Shown here: piece after piece, positions 9,952 to 19,549 of the stretch
How the letters are laid out: every line of letters starts with the position of its first letter
Numbering within the stretch: position 1 is the first letter of the stretch
Source: Lepidostoma basale
Lineage: Eukaryota > Arthropoda > Insecta > Trichoptera > Lepidostomatidae
Length of the DNA: 64,000 bases
Direction of reading: 5' to 3'
Assembly (NCBI GenBank): GCA_022606425.2
Contig: JAHDVF020001251.1
Span: 1,474,501 to 1,538,500, forward strand
Position numbers and translations under genes: made by a program
Notes under the pieces: model-generated
Told to the model about the DNA's origin: nothing
What the model saw: the letters and a program-made list of their open reading frames with translations, nothing else
The model's database searches: none

Positions 9952-10083
9952 GTCTAGGGGACACGACTCCTGATCATCAAGCCCGAACACGACCAGATAC
10001 ATTCTTCATAATATGAGCTATTTTCTGCTGAAATTGTAAAATAAATCCTAATATCATTGATTTTAATCCTTGGAGTTAGTATT

Positions 10084-10436
10084 TTAAACTAACTAACTAA
10101 CTATCACGCAGTTTCTCCGGAGGGGTAGGCAGAAGAGATGGATCGCCACATTGTTCTATCCTGACATAACTCTCACGCCTCTTCTACATTCACGTATCGT
10201 GACATGCACGCCCGTCGATTGTTCCTACTCGTGGAAAACCAAAGAAAGCATGACATGACCAAAATAATCAAATACTGAAAGGCGGCCACATTCGAAGTCA
10301 GAAAAATCGACTAGCGTGCATGTCACTATGCGTGAATGTAGAAGAGGCGCGAGAGTTATGTCAGAATAAAACAGTGTGGCGGTCCATCCTCTGCCTACCC
10401 TTCCGGGGAAATGGCGTTATGATTAGTTTTACAATG
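10084..10436. pseudogene. Head-to-head pair of LINE-A 3' ends
   Basis: 10084-10228 is a minus-strand LINE-A2 tip with a CTAA tail. 10229-10436 is a plus-strand tip that begins inside GRPKKA and ends with a TTAG-like tail (GATTAGT). Both 3' tails point outward and the breakpoint is sharp at 10228/10229. Confidence 0.75.
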
Positions 10437-10928
10437 GTTTTTCATTTTAGAGTTATTAAAAGCAAAGCGGTCTGTATTTTAATTTTAAAAACATATATCA
10501 ATTTTTATATTTTTTTTGCAAAAGTAAATCTGTGCTTTTGATGCCCACTTTATATTCAGTCAGCTTTTCTATTAAATCCAGCACACCATTAAAGTTTACT
10601 AAAATATACGTTTTGTAGTTTAAAATCCGTATGGAAAAAAAACTTATTCGAAGTGCTTTTTTGCGAGGACTTCGTTCGCAGTTTTAACTTTTAAATTCAT
10701 GAATTTTTAAAATTAATACAAAAACAATATTTTTAGTTTTATTATTGCAAAATAGGATACGAGAATATTTTTTGTTGGTTATTTTTACAACTATTTATAT
10801 CGATAAAAATGTGTTTCTAGCTAATTACTAGAAAACTAAATTTGATAATATTTCATAAATTAATACAATAAATTATTAGATAGTCCTTTGTTTTAACCTG
10901 TTATAATATCACAATTGATTTAATTTCT
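10437..10928. other. AT-rich, nothing recognised
   Basis: Long A/T runs, no coding signal, no family match seen. Confidence 0.4.
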
Positions 10929-10985
10929 ACGAATTGTCGCGACAGCTGTTTCGCTAACCAATTTTATCATCATAAGATGATCTTT
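10929..10985 (-). repeat. PLE family 1 hammerhead relic
   Basis: The minus strand reads ATGATGATAAAATTGGTTAG, then GAAACAGCTGTCGCG. The GAAA-CAGCTG-TC half is intact but the CUGAUGA core is damaged. Confidence 0.5.
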
Positions 10986-11206
10986 CTATGATCGTGCTTT
11001 CAGCGTTCGGGTCCGTTGGCGTGGAATAGCCTCCACGTTAGTATTAAGTATGAGGATAGTGACGTTATATTTAAGAAACTTCTGAAGACTGCACTGTTCG
11101 GTCAGTCATTTCCTAGTGCGCCCTTGGAGTAATTGATTTTACAAAACGGCGCACTTAAAATACAAGTCATCAGAATAATAATAATAATAATAATAAGGTG
11201 TTGCAA
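10984..11206 (+). pseudogene. LINE-H2 3' end with (AAT)n tail
   Basis: Encodes YDRAFSV then, after a frameshift, WNSLHVSIKYEDSDVIFKKL and FPSAPLE. A 3' untranslated region and an ATA repeat at 11174-11196 follow. Same family as the minus-strand copy at 60.27-60.72 kb. Confidence 0.75.
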
Positions 11207-11990
11207 TCAACTGAATTATTGATAATAATGATGATGATCATGATATAATAATCTCCTGGCAATATAATAAAAACAAGATGGAGGTATCCTCCGAAATATG
11301 TCGTGTTTTATAATATTTTTTGAGTATTTTGTGGATTAAACAAAGGTATTTTCAATTTTCTAAGTAGATTCAACTTTAAATCAGTAGATTTTTCGGTTTT
11401 GTAGCAAATTTGCTACACCATAAAATTATGAGCAATTTTTTACAAAGCCCGTATTTTTCATTTGAAAAAAAAATTAACTATTCAAAATTTCGTGTCGACG
11501 CCTGTCTCTTGACATTAATACACTTTCATTTGAGAGGTTTGTTCATGGGTCTATTCCCGATTCATGACGGACGTTAATGTTCATCAGTGAGGATCCTTAC
11601 CTCGGCTAATATTAATGCAAAAACGGCAATTTCGCAGGTGCGTCAGGGGAAATCAGGACGATACGCAACTGCGTCATCGGACCATTTTCCCATTCCGACG
11701 TGTTATCAATATTGAAATGGAGCAGAACAGAATCACTAACATAAATTTTTGTCTGCTTTAGTGTTTTATTTGGTACTTTGAAATATGTGTTTTATTGATA
11801 CACGTATTATTGATATCAAAGTGTAACATTTTTTTTACGTATCCAGTGATGGATACTGTTCGTATTTGTGTGCTCTATAGACTCAAAAACTATTCGACCA
11901 ATTTCGCTGAAAATTTCACAGTTTTTTCTTATTGTATTAACAAAATGCGAGGTTTTTAAGTTTTAGTCCTATATACTCAACAACTGGCGC
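11207..11990. other. Unassigned AT-rich stretch
   Basis: No gene. 11560-11705 is GC-richer. 11865-11990 contains a CTATAGACTCAAAAACTATT segment of a type that recurs loosely at 41.27 kb. Confidence 0.35.
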
Positions 11991-11992
11991 AA

Positions 11993-12838
11993 TAGTGTTC
12001 TTGTACCGACCCTTATCTATGGGAGCAAGGTATCGAATTGGCAAAAGAAGGATGAAAGTAGAATATAACTAACTAACCATCACGCCATTTCCCTGGAGGG
12101 GTAGGCCGAGAGGATGGATCGCCACAATACTCTTTCCTGGCATACCTCTCGGGCTTCCTCTACATTCATACATCGTACCATGCACGCACGTCGATTATTC
12201 TGACTTCAAATGTGACCGCCTTTTAGTAATTGATTTATTTGGTCATGCCATGTTTTCCTCGGTCGGCCTCGGCTTCTTTTTCCACTCACGCTGCTTATGT
12301 ACAACATTTTAACCATTCTACTCTCATCCATTCGTTCCATATGTCCAAACCATCTCAGGGATCCTTTTTTAATTTTATCCATGATGCAGTCATCTGCCTT
12401 ACATTTCTTTCTTATTTCATCGCAGAATATATGCAGTAGAAATGAGATCTCTTAGACGAATGTGTGGATACTCTGTGTATGATAGAGTGTCGAATGAAAA
12501 TATAAGAAGTGAATGCGGTGCGAATGATGGTGTTATGAACAAACTAATGAAAGGATCAGTAAGATGGTTTGAATACGTGGAAAGAATGAATGAAAAAAGA
12601 ATGTTAAAAAAATACAAATTAACGATGTTAATGGAACTAGAAATAGAGGAAGACCGAGGAAAACGTGGCACGATTAAATAAATCAAATATTGAATGTTGG
12701 CCACGTGAGGAGTCGGAGATCGACGCGCGTGCATGACTGTTGAGCAAGCGAAAGAAATATGTCAGTAAAGAAAAGTGTCGCAATTTATTATTTCTATCTA
12801 CCCCTTCGGGGAGACGGCGTGATGGTAAGTTAGTTTTT
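11993..12838 (+). pseudogene. LINE-A1 interrupted by LINE-A2
   Basis: Plus-strand A1: VLVPTLIYG and NWQKKDESRI at 11993-12060, then after the insertion NAVEMRSLRRMCGYSVYDRV and onward at 12432-12838, ending TACCCCTTCGGGGAGACGG and GGTAAGTTAG. The downstream half has several frameshifts. Confidence 0.85.
12068..12423 (-). mobile_element. LINE-A2 inserted in LINE-A1
   Basis: 5'-truncated minus-strand A2 copy with a CTAA tail at its left, flanked by direct repeats AGAATATA (12060-12067 and 12424-12431) that belong to the A1 target. Clear target-primed insertion, 356 bp. Confidence 0.9.
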
Positions 12839-12849
12839 TTTTATCTTTA

Positions 12850-13545
12850 TTGAGATTCCGGGAGGCCACCTAAAAGATGGACTAACGACATTTCCCAATT
12901 ACCTGGATGCGGAAGGGACAAGACAGGAACTTCTTCTTCTTCGATGGCCCTACAGCCCATATCGACCCTTAGCCTCCAGTATTCTTCGCCTCCAACTCCT
13001 CCTGTCCTCCGCTTCGACCCTCCAATCTGACACTTTTAACAATCTTGTTCCATCTCTCCCAACTTCATCCTCCCATCGCAGCCTTGGTCGTCCAATTGGT
13101 CTTCTACCACCTGGGTGCCACTCCAGCAATCTTTTTGGGGTTCGCGATGACGGCATCCTCTGTACGTGACCGGCCCATCTCAGTCTATTCAGTCTGACCT
13201 GTGTGGAGAGACTGGGAGCTTTGTAAATATTGTACAGCTCGTCATTATGCCGCACTCTCCAGCCTTCACCGTCATTCACAGGCCCCAGAATTCTGCGCAG
13301 CACCCTTCTCTCAAAAGTATCCAGTCGCTCTGCAGATTTCGCTGTCATTGTCCACGCCTCACACCCATAGGTCACTACTGTTCGGATGATTTTTTTATAC
13401 AGGGTGATTTTGGTTTTCCAGTATACGTTTCTTGATTTGAGCGCTGGTAGTAGAGAGAAGAATGTTTTGTTACCAATTGTGATTCAAGACAGGAACTGGA
13501 TGAAAAATGGATGAGGCATAGGCCTACCATAGAAATAGATCTAGT
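12850..13545 (+). pseudogene. LINE-E-like C-terminus interrupted by LINE-B
   Basis: Before the insertion the plus strand has the PGGRPPKRW-like and TWMRKGQDR blocks. After removal of LINE-B and one target repeat, the frame reads on as NWMKNG. It is a degenerate GRPPKRW..WM..AQDR LINE terminus with stops. Confidence 0.65.
12932..13485 (-). mobile_element. LINE-B insertion, 554 bp, 12-bp target duplication
   Basis: Minus-strand frame open from about 13480 to 12953 (about 175 codons): FFSLLPALKSRNVYWKTKI, TYGCEAWTMTAKSAERLDTF, ERRVLRRILGPVNDGEGWRV, RWAGHVQRMPSSRTPKRLLE and IGRPRLRWEDEVGRDGTRLL. The tail, AAG repeats, lies at its left edge. The 12-bp repeat AAGACAGGAACT flanks it (12920-12931, 13486-13497). 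5'-truncated but unbroken, so probably young. The RT domain is missing. Confidence 0.92.
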
Positions 13546-13615
13546 AGTGTAGGGAAGATTTTTGAAGAACAAGATGAAGGGGTTTTGAACTGGCTGGTAG
13601 ATTTAGATAATTGTC

Positions 13616-14110
13616 TTTATTGCTGTCAATTTTTTTTTTTTAATATATTTTATCTACGTGTTTCGCAATTAGGTACAGCTGTGTAGCCCAAAATCTCTGC
13701 GCTTCGTTCAACAGGTGTTCGCTCCGAGTATTATTATTTGCGGCGTCATCCCAGCATCCCGGAATGGAATTGGGCGGATCGAGGCTGCGCCCTCAGATGA
13801 TCTCTCGTATACATTGTGAAGATTTTTCACTACATTTGCGGCTGGCGGGGAGTAGTATCGGGTCCGGCTCAGCGGTGGAATCGACTGTGCTTATTGTGCG
13901 CCTAATATACGCTTTGTGAGGGTTGCTTTTCTGGATTTTTGAGGATTTTTCACTTAATAAAACACCCCCTCTGTAAATCCGTAAATATAAACAAATCCGC
14001 TTGTGAAAAATCCGTGACTCGACAGTATAACGTTACTTTATATGAAAATAAACGACGTTCGAATCTTACTACATTTGATAATGCTTTAGCAAAGTGAAAC
14101 ATCAAATCAG
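13616..14110. other. Unassigned; GC-rich patch 13720-13930
   Basis: The patch is CpG-rich and matches no repeat in the window. Possibly single-copy host sequence. Confidence 0.4.
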
Positions 14111-14114
14111 TTTA

Positions 14115-14358
14115 TTAAGGATTAATTGTATCTCAATAGAGACGAAGATGTAAATTATTTGGAAACAGAATATGGTAGTCGAGGCGTTTACAGAACTTAT
14201 AATCTGTCATTGGTTGGGTTTAACGATCGCTTTATGTTAACAACATTCCCCATTCCGCCCTTCTTACGACACCACATTTGACAATTTGTTTGGAACTTGT
14301 ATATATGCTACTACGCAATGGGTAAAAATCCAGTAATTGTCTACAAGTATTTGTATAC
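14115..14358 (+). repeat. Family R copy with inverted terminal piece
   Basis: 14115-14312 is a plus-oriented R segment (TCTCAATAGAGACGAAGATG and onward). 14313-14358 is the start of an R unit in the opposite direction (CTACAAGTATTTGTATAC). The breakpoint is sharp. Confidence 0.7.
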
Positions 14359-14366
14359 AAAAAGAA

Positions 14367-14632
14367 AAATTTTAATCAGTTTATTAACTCAAAAGACATT
14401 ACAAACAGGAAAATCTTTAAGGCATCTATTGAGTACAGGTGAAATATTATAAAAATATAACATAGTACCAGGAACGCATTAGAGATGGTTTGACATTAGG
14501 AAGACAAGATACTTTCTAAAGTCAAGAGTATTTGTCTCCTGAACGTACCTTCACTAATATGAAAGACGTCGATCTCCGAGAAGACCGCGTTCAGCAGACT
14601 AATTGCCATTCCCACTGTTGTCACCAGATGTA
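14367..14632 (-). pseudogene. LINE-N 3' end
   Basis: The minus-strand frame reads VTTVGMAISLLNAVFSEIDV and EGTFRRQILLTLESILSS then stop, followed by a 3' untranslated region. Copies lie at 40.16-40.43 kb and 48.54-48.71 kb, where the end is a CAAAT repeat. The related LINE-N2 is at 50.85 and 56.2 kb. Confidence 0.65.
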
Positions 14633-14644
14633 AACATGTCATAA

Positions 14645-14806
14645 CTACCTTCGTGCCCGAGTGGTAAATGATTTGACTGCCATACCGAAGGTCCCGGGTT
14701 CGATTCCCGGCGATGGCAGTGTGATTGTCACACTGTCTTTGGTCTGGTGTAGAATTCACGTGACAATAAAATGGCGATATATTAGCTCCCTAGCACATGT
14801 CATTGA
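14645..14806 (+). mobile_element. tRNA-derived SINE, 3'-truncated
   Basis: A-box-like GTGCCCGAGTGG (14653-14664) and a perfect B box GGTTCGATTCC (14697-14707), with a CCCGGG..CCCGG T-arm. The shared SINE body (TTGTCACACTGTCTTTGGTC) and CTATC/CACATGTCAT end follow. Not a tRNA gene: the acceptor stem does not close. Confidence 0.85.
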
Positions 14807-14878
14807 GGAATCAAGAGAAGTATGCCAGTAAATAACAGTGTGGCTGACGCATTTTTTTCCTTACTTTAGTTAGTTAGT
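14807..14878 (+). pseudogene. LINE-A1 tip with TTAG tail
   Basis: GAGGAATCAAGAGAAGTATG (VEESREVC) then TTAGTTAGTTAG. Joined directly to the SINE end. Confidence 0.7.
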
Positions 14879-14899
14879 TTTTATATCTTATATCTTATA

Positions 14900-15516
14900 T
14901 TTTTATATTTTATATTTATATCAGATATATTTAATTCTTCTGTACTGGCGTATGTAGTTGAACTCCTCCTAAACGGCTAGACTGATTTTGATGATTTTCT
15001 GCGTGTGTTTGAGTGGGTCCCTGGATGGTTTCTTTTCAAATTGGACCCGATAGGTCACCGTTAAAACCTGGAAAGTTCTTAAAATATCGTCTTGAGAATT
15101 ATTCATAGTTATATTTGCTTACCATAGATGGCACTGATGTCGAACTCTATGTTTAGGCATGCGCACATCACTTGCGTTGTAGCGTGGCGTAGATTTAAAA
15201 TTTAAACTCAATGTTAAACGTCATTCTTCTTTTTTTTGTCCTGTCACACCTCCGTGGTGCATAGGGCCTCAAGGAACCTTTTCCACCTGATTCTATTGCA
15301 TGCCTGATGCCTAACATTATCCCAAGTGAGTCCTGCTGCTTTAACCTCGTCCTGCAGGGCTCTTCTCCAGGTGGCTCTAGGTTATCTTCGCTTCCTCTTT
15401 CTCCAAATAGGGGACCAATCTAGTGCACCCTGAGCGATGAACGTTATCTAATATATAGGTAGTTTATCGAAAAAACGTTTGCTGAACAAGTGTCTGTCGG
15501 GTCCGCTAGTATAGTA
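14900..15516 (+). mobile_element. Helitron-like remnant interrupted by LINE-G
   Basis: Starts around TTCTTCTGTACTGGCG with AACTCCTCCTAAACGGCTAG and ends GTGTCTGTCGGGTCCGCTAG followed by T. Insect Helitrons end in CTRR before a T, and similar GGGTCCGCTAGT ends are familiar. No RepHel protein, and the 5' boundary is uncertain, so this is a tentative call. Confidence 0.45.
15227..15443 (-). pseudogene. LINE-G C-terminus
   Basis: The minus strand encodes RATWRRALQDEVKAAGLTW and RIRWKRFLEALCTTEV then stop, with an AAG tail at the left edge. Imperfect 8-bp repeats AACGTCAT/AACGTTAT flank it. Homologous to the copy split at 53.08-53.93 kb. Confidence 0.75.
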
Positions 15517-15950
15517 TTGAATATCATGAAACTTCAAATGTTTTACTCTTTATTGAATATGTTTTATTTATGACCACACTTAAAATAATACGAAACGATA
15601 GAATATATAAAAAAACACACACATTTATTATTCCCTTTGTTAGTGTATAAATAAATTATCATCTAGCGAAAATCGCTCGGAAACGTCGGGAGGAAAAAAG
15701 GTCACCAGAAATCCGGGGGTGTGAGATAAGGGGGGTAGATTCTTTTTATTAAAGCGAAACATCGGTCGTGAGATGTTCAATAAAAAGGGACAAGCTTCCG
15801 GACAAAAAAGACATGGCCGCCTCTCCTCGTTTATCCGATGAGATATTCTCCTCCGCAACAATGCGTATTGAGGAAGTTTGTTTTTTTTGTAAGCGGATTC
15901 AGAACTCCCGTCTGTCACACGGCGAACTTCGCAAATGTACGAGTATATAC
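15517..15950. other. Unassigned, GC-richer from 15660
   Basis: Several overlapping short frames on both strands, none with a domain. No repeat family recognised. Confidence 0.35.
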
Positions 15951-16013
15951 CCTAAGGCCGCGGTCACACCGAAGTGTTTCTGTTGGTGACTCGATTGCTG
16001 TCTGTCCGAAAAT
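15951..16013 (+). repeat. Left terminal inverted repeat of a composite element
   Basis: CACACCGAAGTGTTTCTGTT and the following 30 bp are repeated in inverted form at 17734-17785. Between the two lie LINE-K, two LINE-F copies and a PLE piece, so a DNA transposon seems to have been filled by later insertions. Confidence 0.6.
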
Positions 16014-16366
16014 TATTAATTAATTTATTTTATTTATATATTTATTTATTTAATAAAGTTATAAAAAATTATAGAAATATTTTACAACTTATAAAACAAC
16101 ATTTTATATACAATTACTAACATAAAAAAAAACACAAATGAAAAAAAAAACACTAACCATAAAAACATCGGTACTTACAACAACTTCAAACATCGGTACT
16201 TATAAAAACAACATTTTATTAACAATTAATAATATAAAAAAACACAAATAAAAAAAAAAAAGTCGGTACTTACAACAACTTTAAACATCGGTACTTATAA
16301 AACAACATTTTATAAACACTTAAAAATATAAACAAAACATAAATGAAAAAAAAACATCCAAAACCT
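16014..16366 (-). repeat. Tandem 3' untranslated repeats of LINE-K
   Basis: Three A-rich units of roughly 100-115 bp, each with AACATCGGTACTTA(C/T) and AAACAACATTTTAT. They directly follow the LINE-K stop on the minus strand, so they are its 3' untranslated region. Confidence 0.7.
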
Positions 16367-16663
16367 TAAACATCGGTACTGACAACATATTTAAAGCATT
16401 TTCGACGAAAGATCGCAAGAGAACCGGCATCTCTTACTTCATTTGGCAATTTGTTAAATAATTTGAATCCTTTATAAAAAACACCTTTCTCTGTACTTTC
16501 AAGTCTGGGTCTCCGCAGTCGGAATCTATCACGACCTCTCGTCAAATAGTCATGTATATCATAATTGTATGCTTCATTTTTAGTAAGATATGCAGGTACC
16601 ATATTACTCTTAATTTTAAAAACAAAAACTAAAGTATTGTACATAACTAGTTTTCTTGAATTT
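16367..16663 (-). pseudogene. LINE-K C-terminus, open frame
   Basis: The minus-strand frame is open over about 98 codons: NTLVFVFKIKSNMVPAYLTK, RGRDRFRLRRPRLESTEKGV, FYKGFKLFNKLPNEVRDAG, then FRRKCFKYV and stop. The arrangement (FN.LP.E after the RP.... block) resembles CR1/L2/Jockey-type C-termini. Truncated at 16664 by the LINE-F target repeat. Confidence 0.75.
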
Positions 16664-16675
16664 ATACATTTATTT

Positions 16676-17137
16676 TACGACAAAGAATGGTCAGATGCTA
16701 TGTTTGGTCAGTGCTGTTTTACGGGGTGGAGTCATGGACCCTTAAAGTCAATGTTATGAACCAATTGGAAGCCTTTGAGATGTGGATACACCGAAGGATG
16801 TTACGCATCTCCTGGACTGACGTGGTCAGCAACACAAACGTTCTCCATAGAGCTGAAGTTGACAGAGAGTTGCTGAGCAACATCGAAGTCCGTAAGGTGT
16901 CCTACTTGGGCCATGTTCTGAGAGGCGAAAAGTACGCACTATTACATCTGATCTTGGAGGGTAAGATTGAGGGTCGACGAGGTGTTGGGAGAAGGCGGGT
17001 TTCCTGGCTGAGGAACATCCGAGAGTGGACGGGGCTGAGGACCGTGGGGGAGCTGTTCCGAGCTGCCCAGGACGGGGGGCCTACTCAAGGGTGATACTCA
17101 ACGTTGGGGAGACCTGACAGGACACAGAAAGAAGAAG
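16676..17137 (+). mobile_element. LINE-F copy 1, 12-bp target duplication
   Basis: ATACATTTATTT at 16664-16675 and 17138-17149. The body encodes RQRMVRCYVWSVLFYGVE, WTLKVNVMNQLEAFEMWIHR, YLGHVLRGEKYALLHLILEG, SWLRNIREWTGL and ELFRAAQD, then a frameshift before the end (VANVGG-like) and an AGAAGAAG tail. 5'-truncated. Confidence 0.9.
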
Positions 17138-17171
17138 ATACATTTATTTATTTATACATATACATTATCTA

Positions 17172-17517
17172 TACTCCGCCAGAGAATAATCAAAAGCTAT
17201 GTGTGGTCTATTTTATTGTACGGATGTGAAACGTGGACCTTGAAAGTTAACCCAATGAACAGACTGGAAACATTTGAAATGTGGCTCCATCGCCGAATGC
17301 TTAGAGTTCCCTGGACAGACATGGTTACCAATACCGAAGTCCTGAGGCGAGCTAGAGTTGACAGGGAACTGTTATCAACTATCAAGGTTCGAAAGATCTC
17401 ACATCTGGGTCATATACTGCGTGGAGAAAAGTACCACCTTCTCCGACTGATATTGCAGGGGAAAGTTGAGGGACGCCGAGGGCCGGTAGGACACAAATGT
17501 CCTGGCTGCGAAACGTT
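17172..17517 (+). pseudogene. LINE-F copy 2, truncated at both ends
   Basis: LRQRIIKSYVWSILLYGCET through GHILRGEKYHLLRLILQGKV EGRRG, then a small deletion shifts the frame before SWLRNV. Stops abruptly at a PLE family V piece. Lies head-to-tail behind copy 1, about 35 bp apart. Confidence 0.8.
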
Positions 17518-17519
17518 CA

Positions 17520-17660
17520 CCTTTTATCAGTTTGTATCGTTTTCCCGATGATGAAGGTTTACGAGAACAATAAACTCAAAAGGAAAAAACAGGGTTTTTA
17601 ATTAATAAAAAAACATTGTGGAATTCCACAGTGTCAACACCTTAAGTTTATCGAAAATAA
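17520..17660 (+). repeat. PLE family V piece
   Basis: CCCGATGATGAAGGTTTACG and then ACACTGTGGAATTCC, both shared with 8.6 kb and 39.85 kb. The hammerhead core is incomplete here. Confidence 0.45.
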
Positions 17661-17733
17661 ATATAAAAGTTTAATTAATTGCGTGACATTTTCAAATAAA
17701 GTAGTCTGTTATATCAGTTTATGTTATTTTCGG

Positions 17734-17785
17734 ACAGACAACAAGCGTGTCACCAACCGAAACACTTCGGTGTGGCCTTACCCTT
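17734..17785 (-). repeat. Right terminal inverted repeat of the composite element
   Basis: Complement of 15951-16013 with a few mismatches (TCGGACAGACAACAAGCGTG). Confidence 0.6.
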
Positions 17786-18856
17786 ACTGGAGAACTTTGG
17801 GTGCGGTTTTGTATCGCGACTTGTATTCCACGAAGTTCCATTGTGTCGTACCTGAAAGAAGTCGTGTTGCGAGAAGAAAACATAAGAATTCAGATTTTTA
17901 TTAAATCTTTCGTTGAATTTTCTCTTTCGTCAAATCAATGGAAACAACACAAGCATGACCGCGCTTTGAAACTTGTAAAAACCAAATAAACGAACTCTTA
18001 AATTTCACTCAACTTAAATGCAAAATTTTATTCGTATTAATTATTTAACCCCTCACCGCATACTGGCTCATATATGATCCAAAATAATCTTTCGCCATAA
18101 AAAAACAACAAAATAATAAAATATGTCTTGCTACAAGCAATAATACTTAAGCTTTATCTATGAACCGCGTTACTAGTTGTCAAACTTCTTGCTAGATGTC
18201 TAAATAAAATTATCACACATTCGTCTATGAGATATCATGTCTAGAAAGCTTACGTTTTTTTTTAATTGAGTCTCAGAGTTAAGTTAACTGCGTGGGTACC
18301 TTATATTTCGTTTACCGCCTCCGCAACCCTCTTCACTTGTATCACACTGAGAATTTGCGCGATATCCATCTATTCAAATTTCTTCCACATCCTCTCAGCC
18401 ACTTTATCCGAATTTAACTTTCGCGCTCTCGAGTGCCTCTCGTTCTGTTCCCCTTCCCCTTCGCCTCCCCCGCCCGTCCTGGCTTCCTCTCGTTCATTTT
18501 TCTCCTTTTCTTCATTCTTCCCGGCCGGCGGAAGGAAGGGTTCGAGTTGCCGATATTCATAGTCAGGAGGCGGTCATTATTCAAAGTGTTGAACTTTCCG
18601 CATATCGTATAATCCGCACGTTCCAAAAAATGCCTTTCATCCCCGCGGGTAGAACGGTCCCAATCATCCCCGGCATCTCGCGCTTCAGCCCCTAAGACCG
18701 TTAAAACTTTTCTCCGCTGTGGTATTGGCAGCTGGATGACGCGGGATCGGGTTTAAGATCTAACCCTCTTATCAACTGAAACTTTTCTATTTTAACTTAT
18801 ATTTCTCTGTATTATTTTCATTCCTCGTGAAATGTGTCGAATGTTTAAATAAACTT
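17786..18856. other. Unassigned; CpG/CT-rich island 18290-18760
   Basis: The first part is AT-rich. 18290-18760 is unusually GC-rich with long pyrimidine runs and matches no repeat here. It may be single-copy host DNA such as a regulatory or untranslated region. Frames through it (18266-18562 plus, 18414-18626 minus) are low-complexity and not supported. Confidence 0.4.
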
Positions 18857-19549
18857 ACTTACTAACCGTCACGCCGTCTCCCCGGAGGGGTAGGCGAAAA
18901 TAATGGACCGCCACACTATTCTGTCATGACGTAATTCTCGCTTATCCACATTCATACATCGTGTCATTCAGACACGTAGATTAAGCCGACTCCTCACGTG
19001 ACCGACACGAATTGAAACATGTTATTCTGTAATATTTTTTTTTTAATAAATCGAATTAATTTGAATTACTTCTATGTTCGCCATAACTTTATGTTGTACA
19101 TGTTTATTAATGTTTATTTTTTTAAACATACTTTGTGTACAACACTCACATTATCAAAAAAAAATTAATATCAAACATGTTTCGGACTAACCAACCCTTC
19201 ATTCAGTAATATTATATAAATATTTTAAAATTGTTTACAAATATGATCAGTTTTGTAAGTTATAAATGTAAGTATTGTATACAAAGTATATATTAAAAAA
19301 TGAAACATGAATTGAATTAAATTGAATATTTGATTAGTTTGATCGTGTCACGTTTTCCTCAGCCTTTCTCAATTTCTAGCTCCGTTCACGTCGCTTACAT
19401 ATAACTTCTTCACTATTCTATCTTAATTTATTATTTCCACATGGAATTCCACCATTCCATACCACTCTATCTTGATTTATTATTTCCAAACCACCTTAAC
19501 GACCCTTTTCTTATTTTGATCATAACACTTTCATTTGCAACGCATTCTC
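18857..19549 (-). pseudogene. LINE-A1 interrupted by a 292-bp PLE
   Basis: A1 3' tip at 18857-19008 and the upstream part at 19317-19549, with a short local duplication near 19440-19490. The target reads CCGACA..TTGAATATTTGAT across the break. Confidence 0.75.
19017..19308. mobile_element. PLE with CATG hammerhead motif, inserted in LINE-A1
   Basis: Flanked by GAATTGAA (19009-19016 and 19309-19316). The minus strand has CTGAATGA, a GGGTT..AGTCC stem, GAAACATGTT (about 19171-19206): a hammerhead layout with one extra base in the first core. Confidence 0.6.

Noticed and set aside
14634..14810. ACATGTCAT on both sides of the SINE as target duplication
   Set aside because: The right-hand copy is the normal end of the SINE body seen in other copies.
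18266..18626. Open frames in the CT-rich island as genes
   Set aside because: Low-complexity composition, frames on both strands, no domain, no splice signals.
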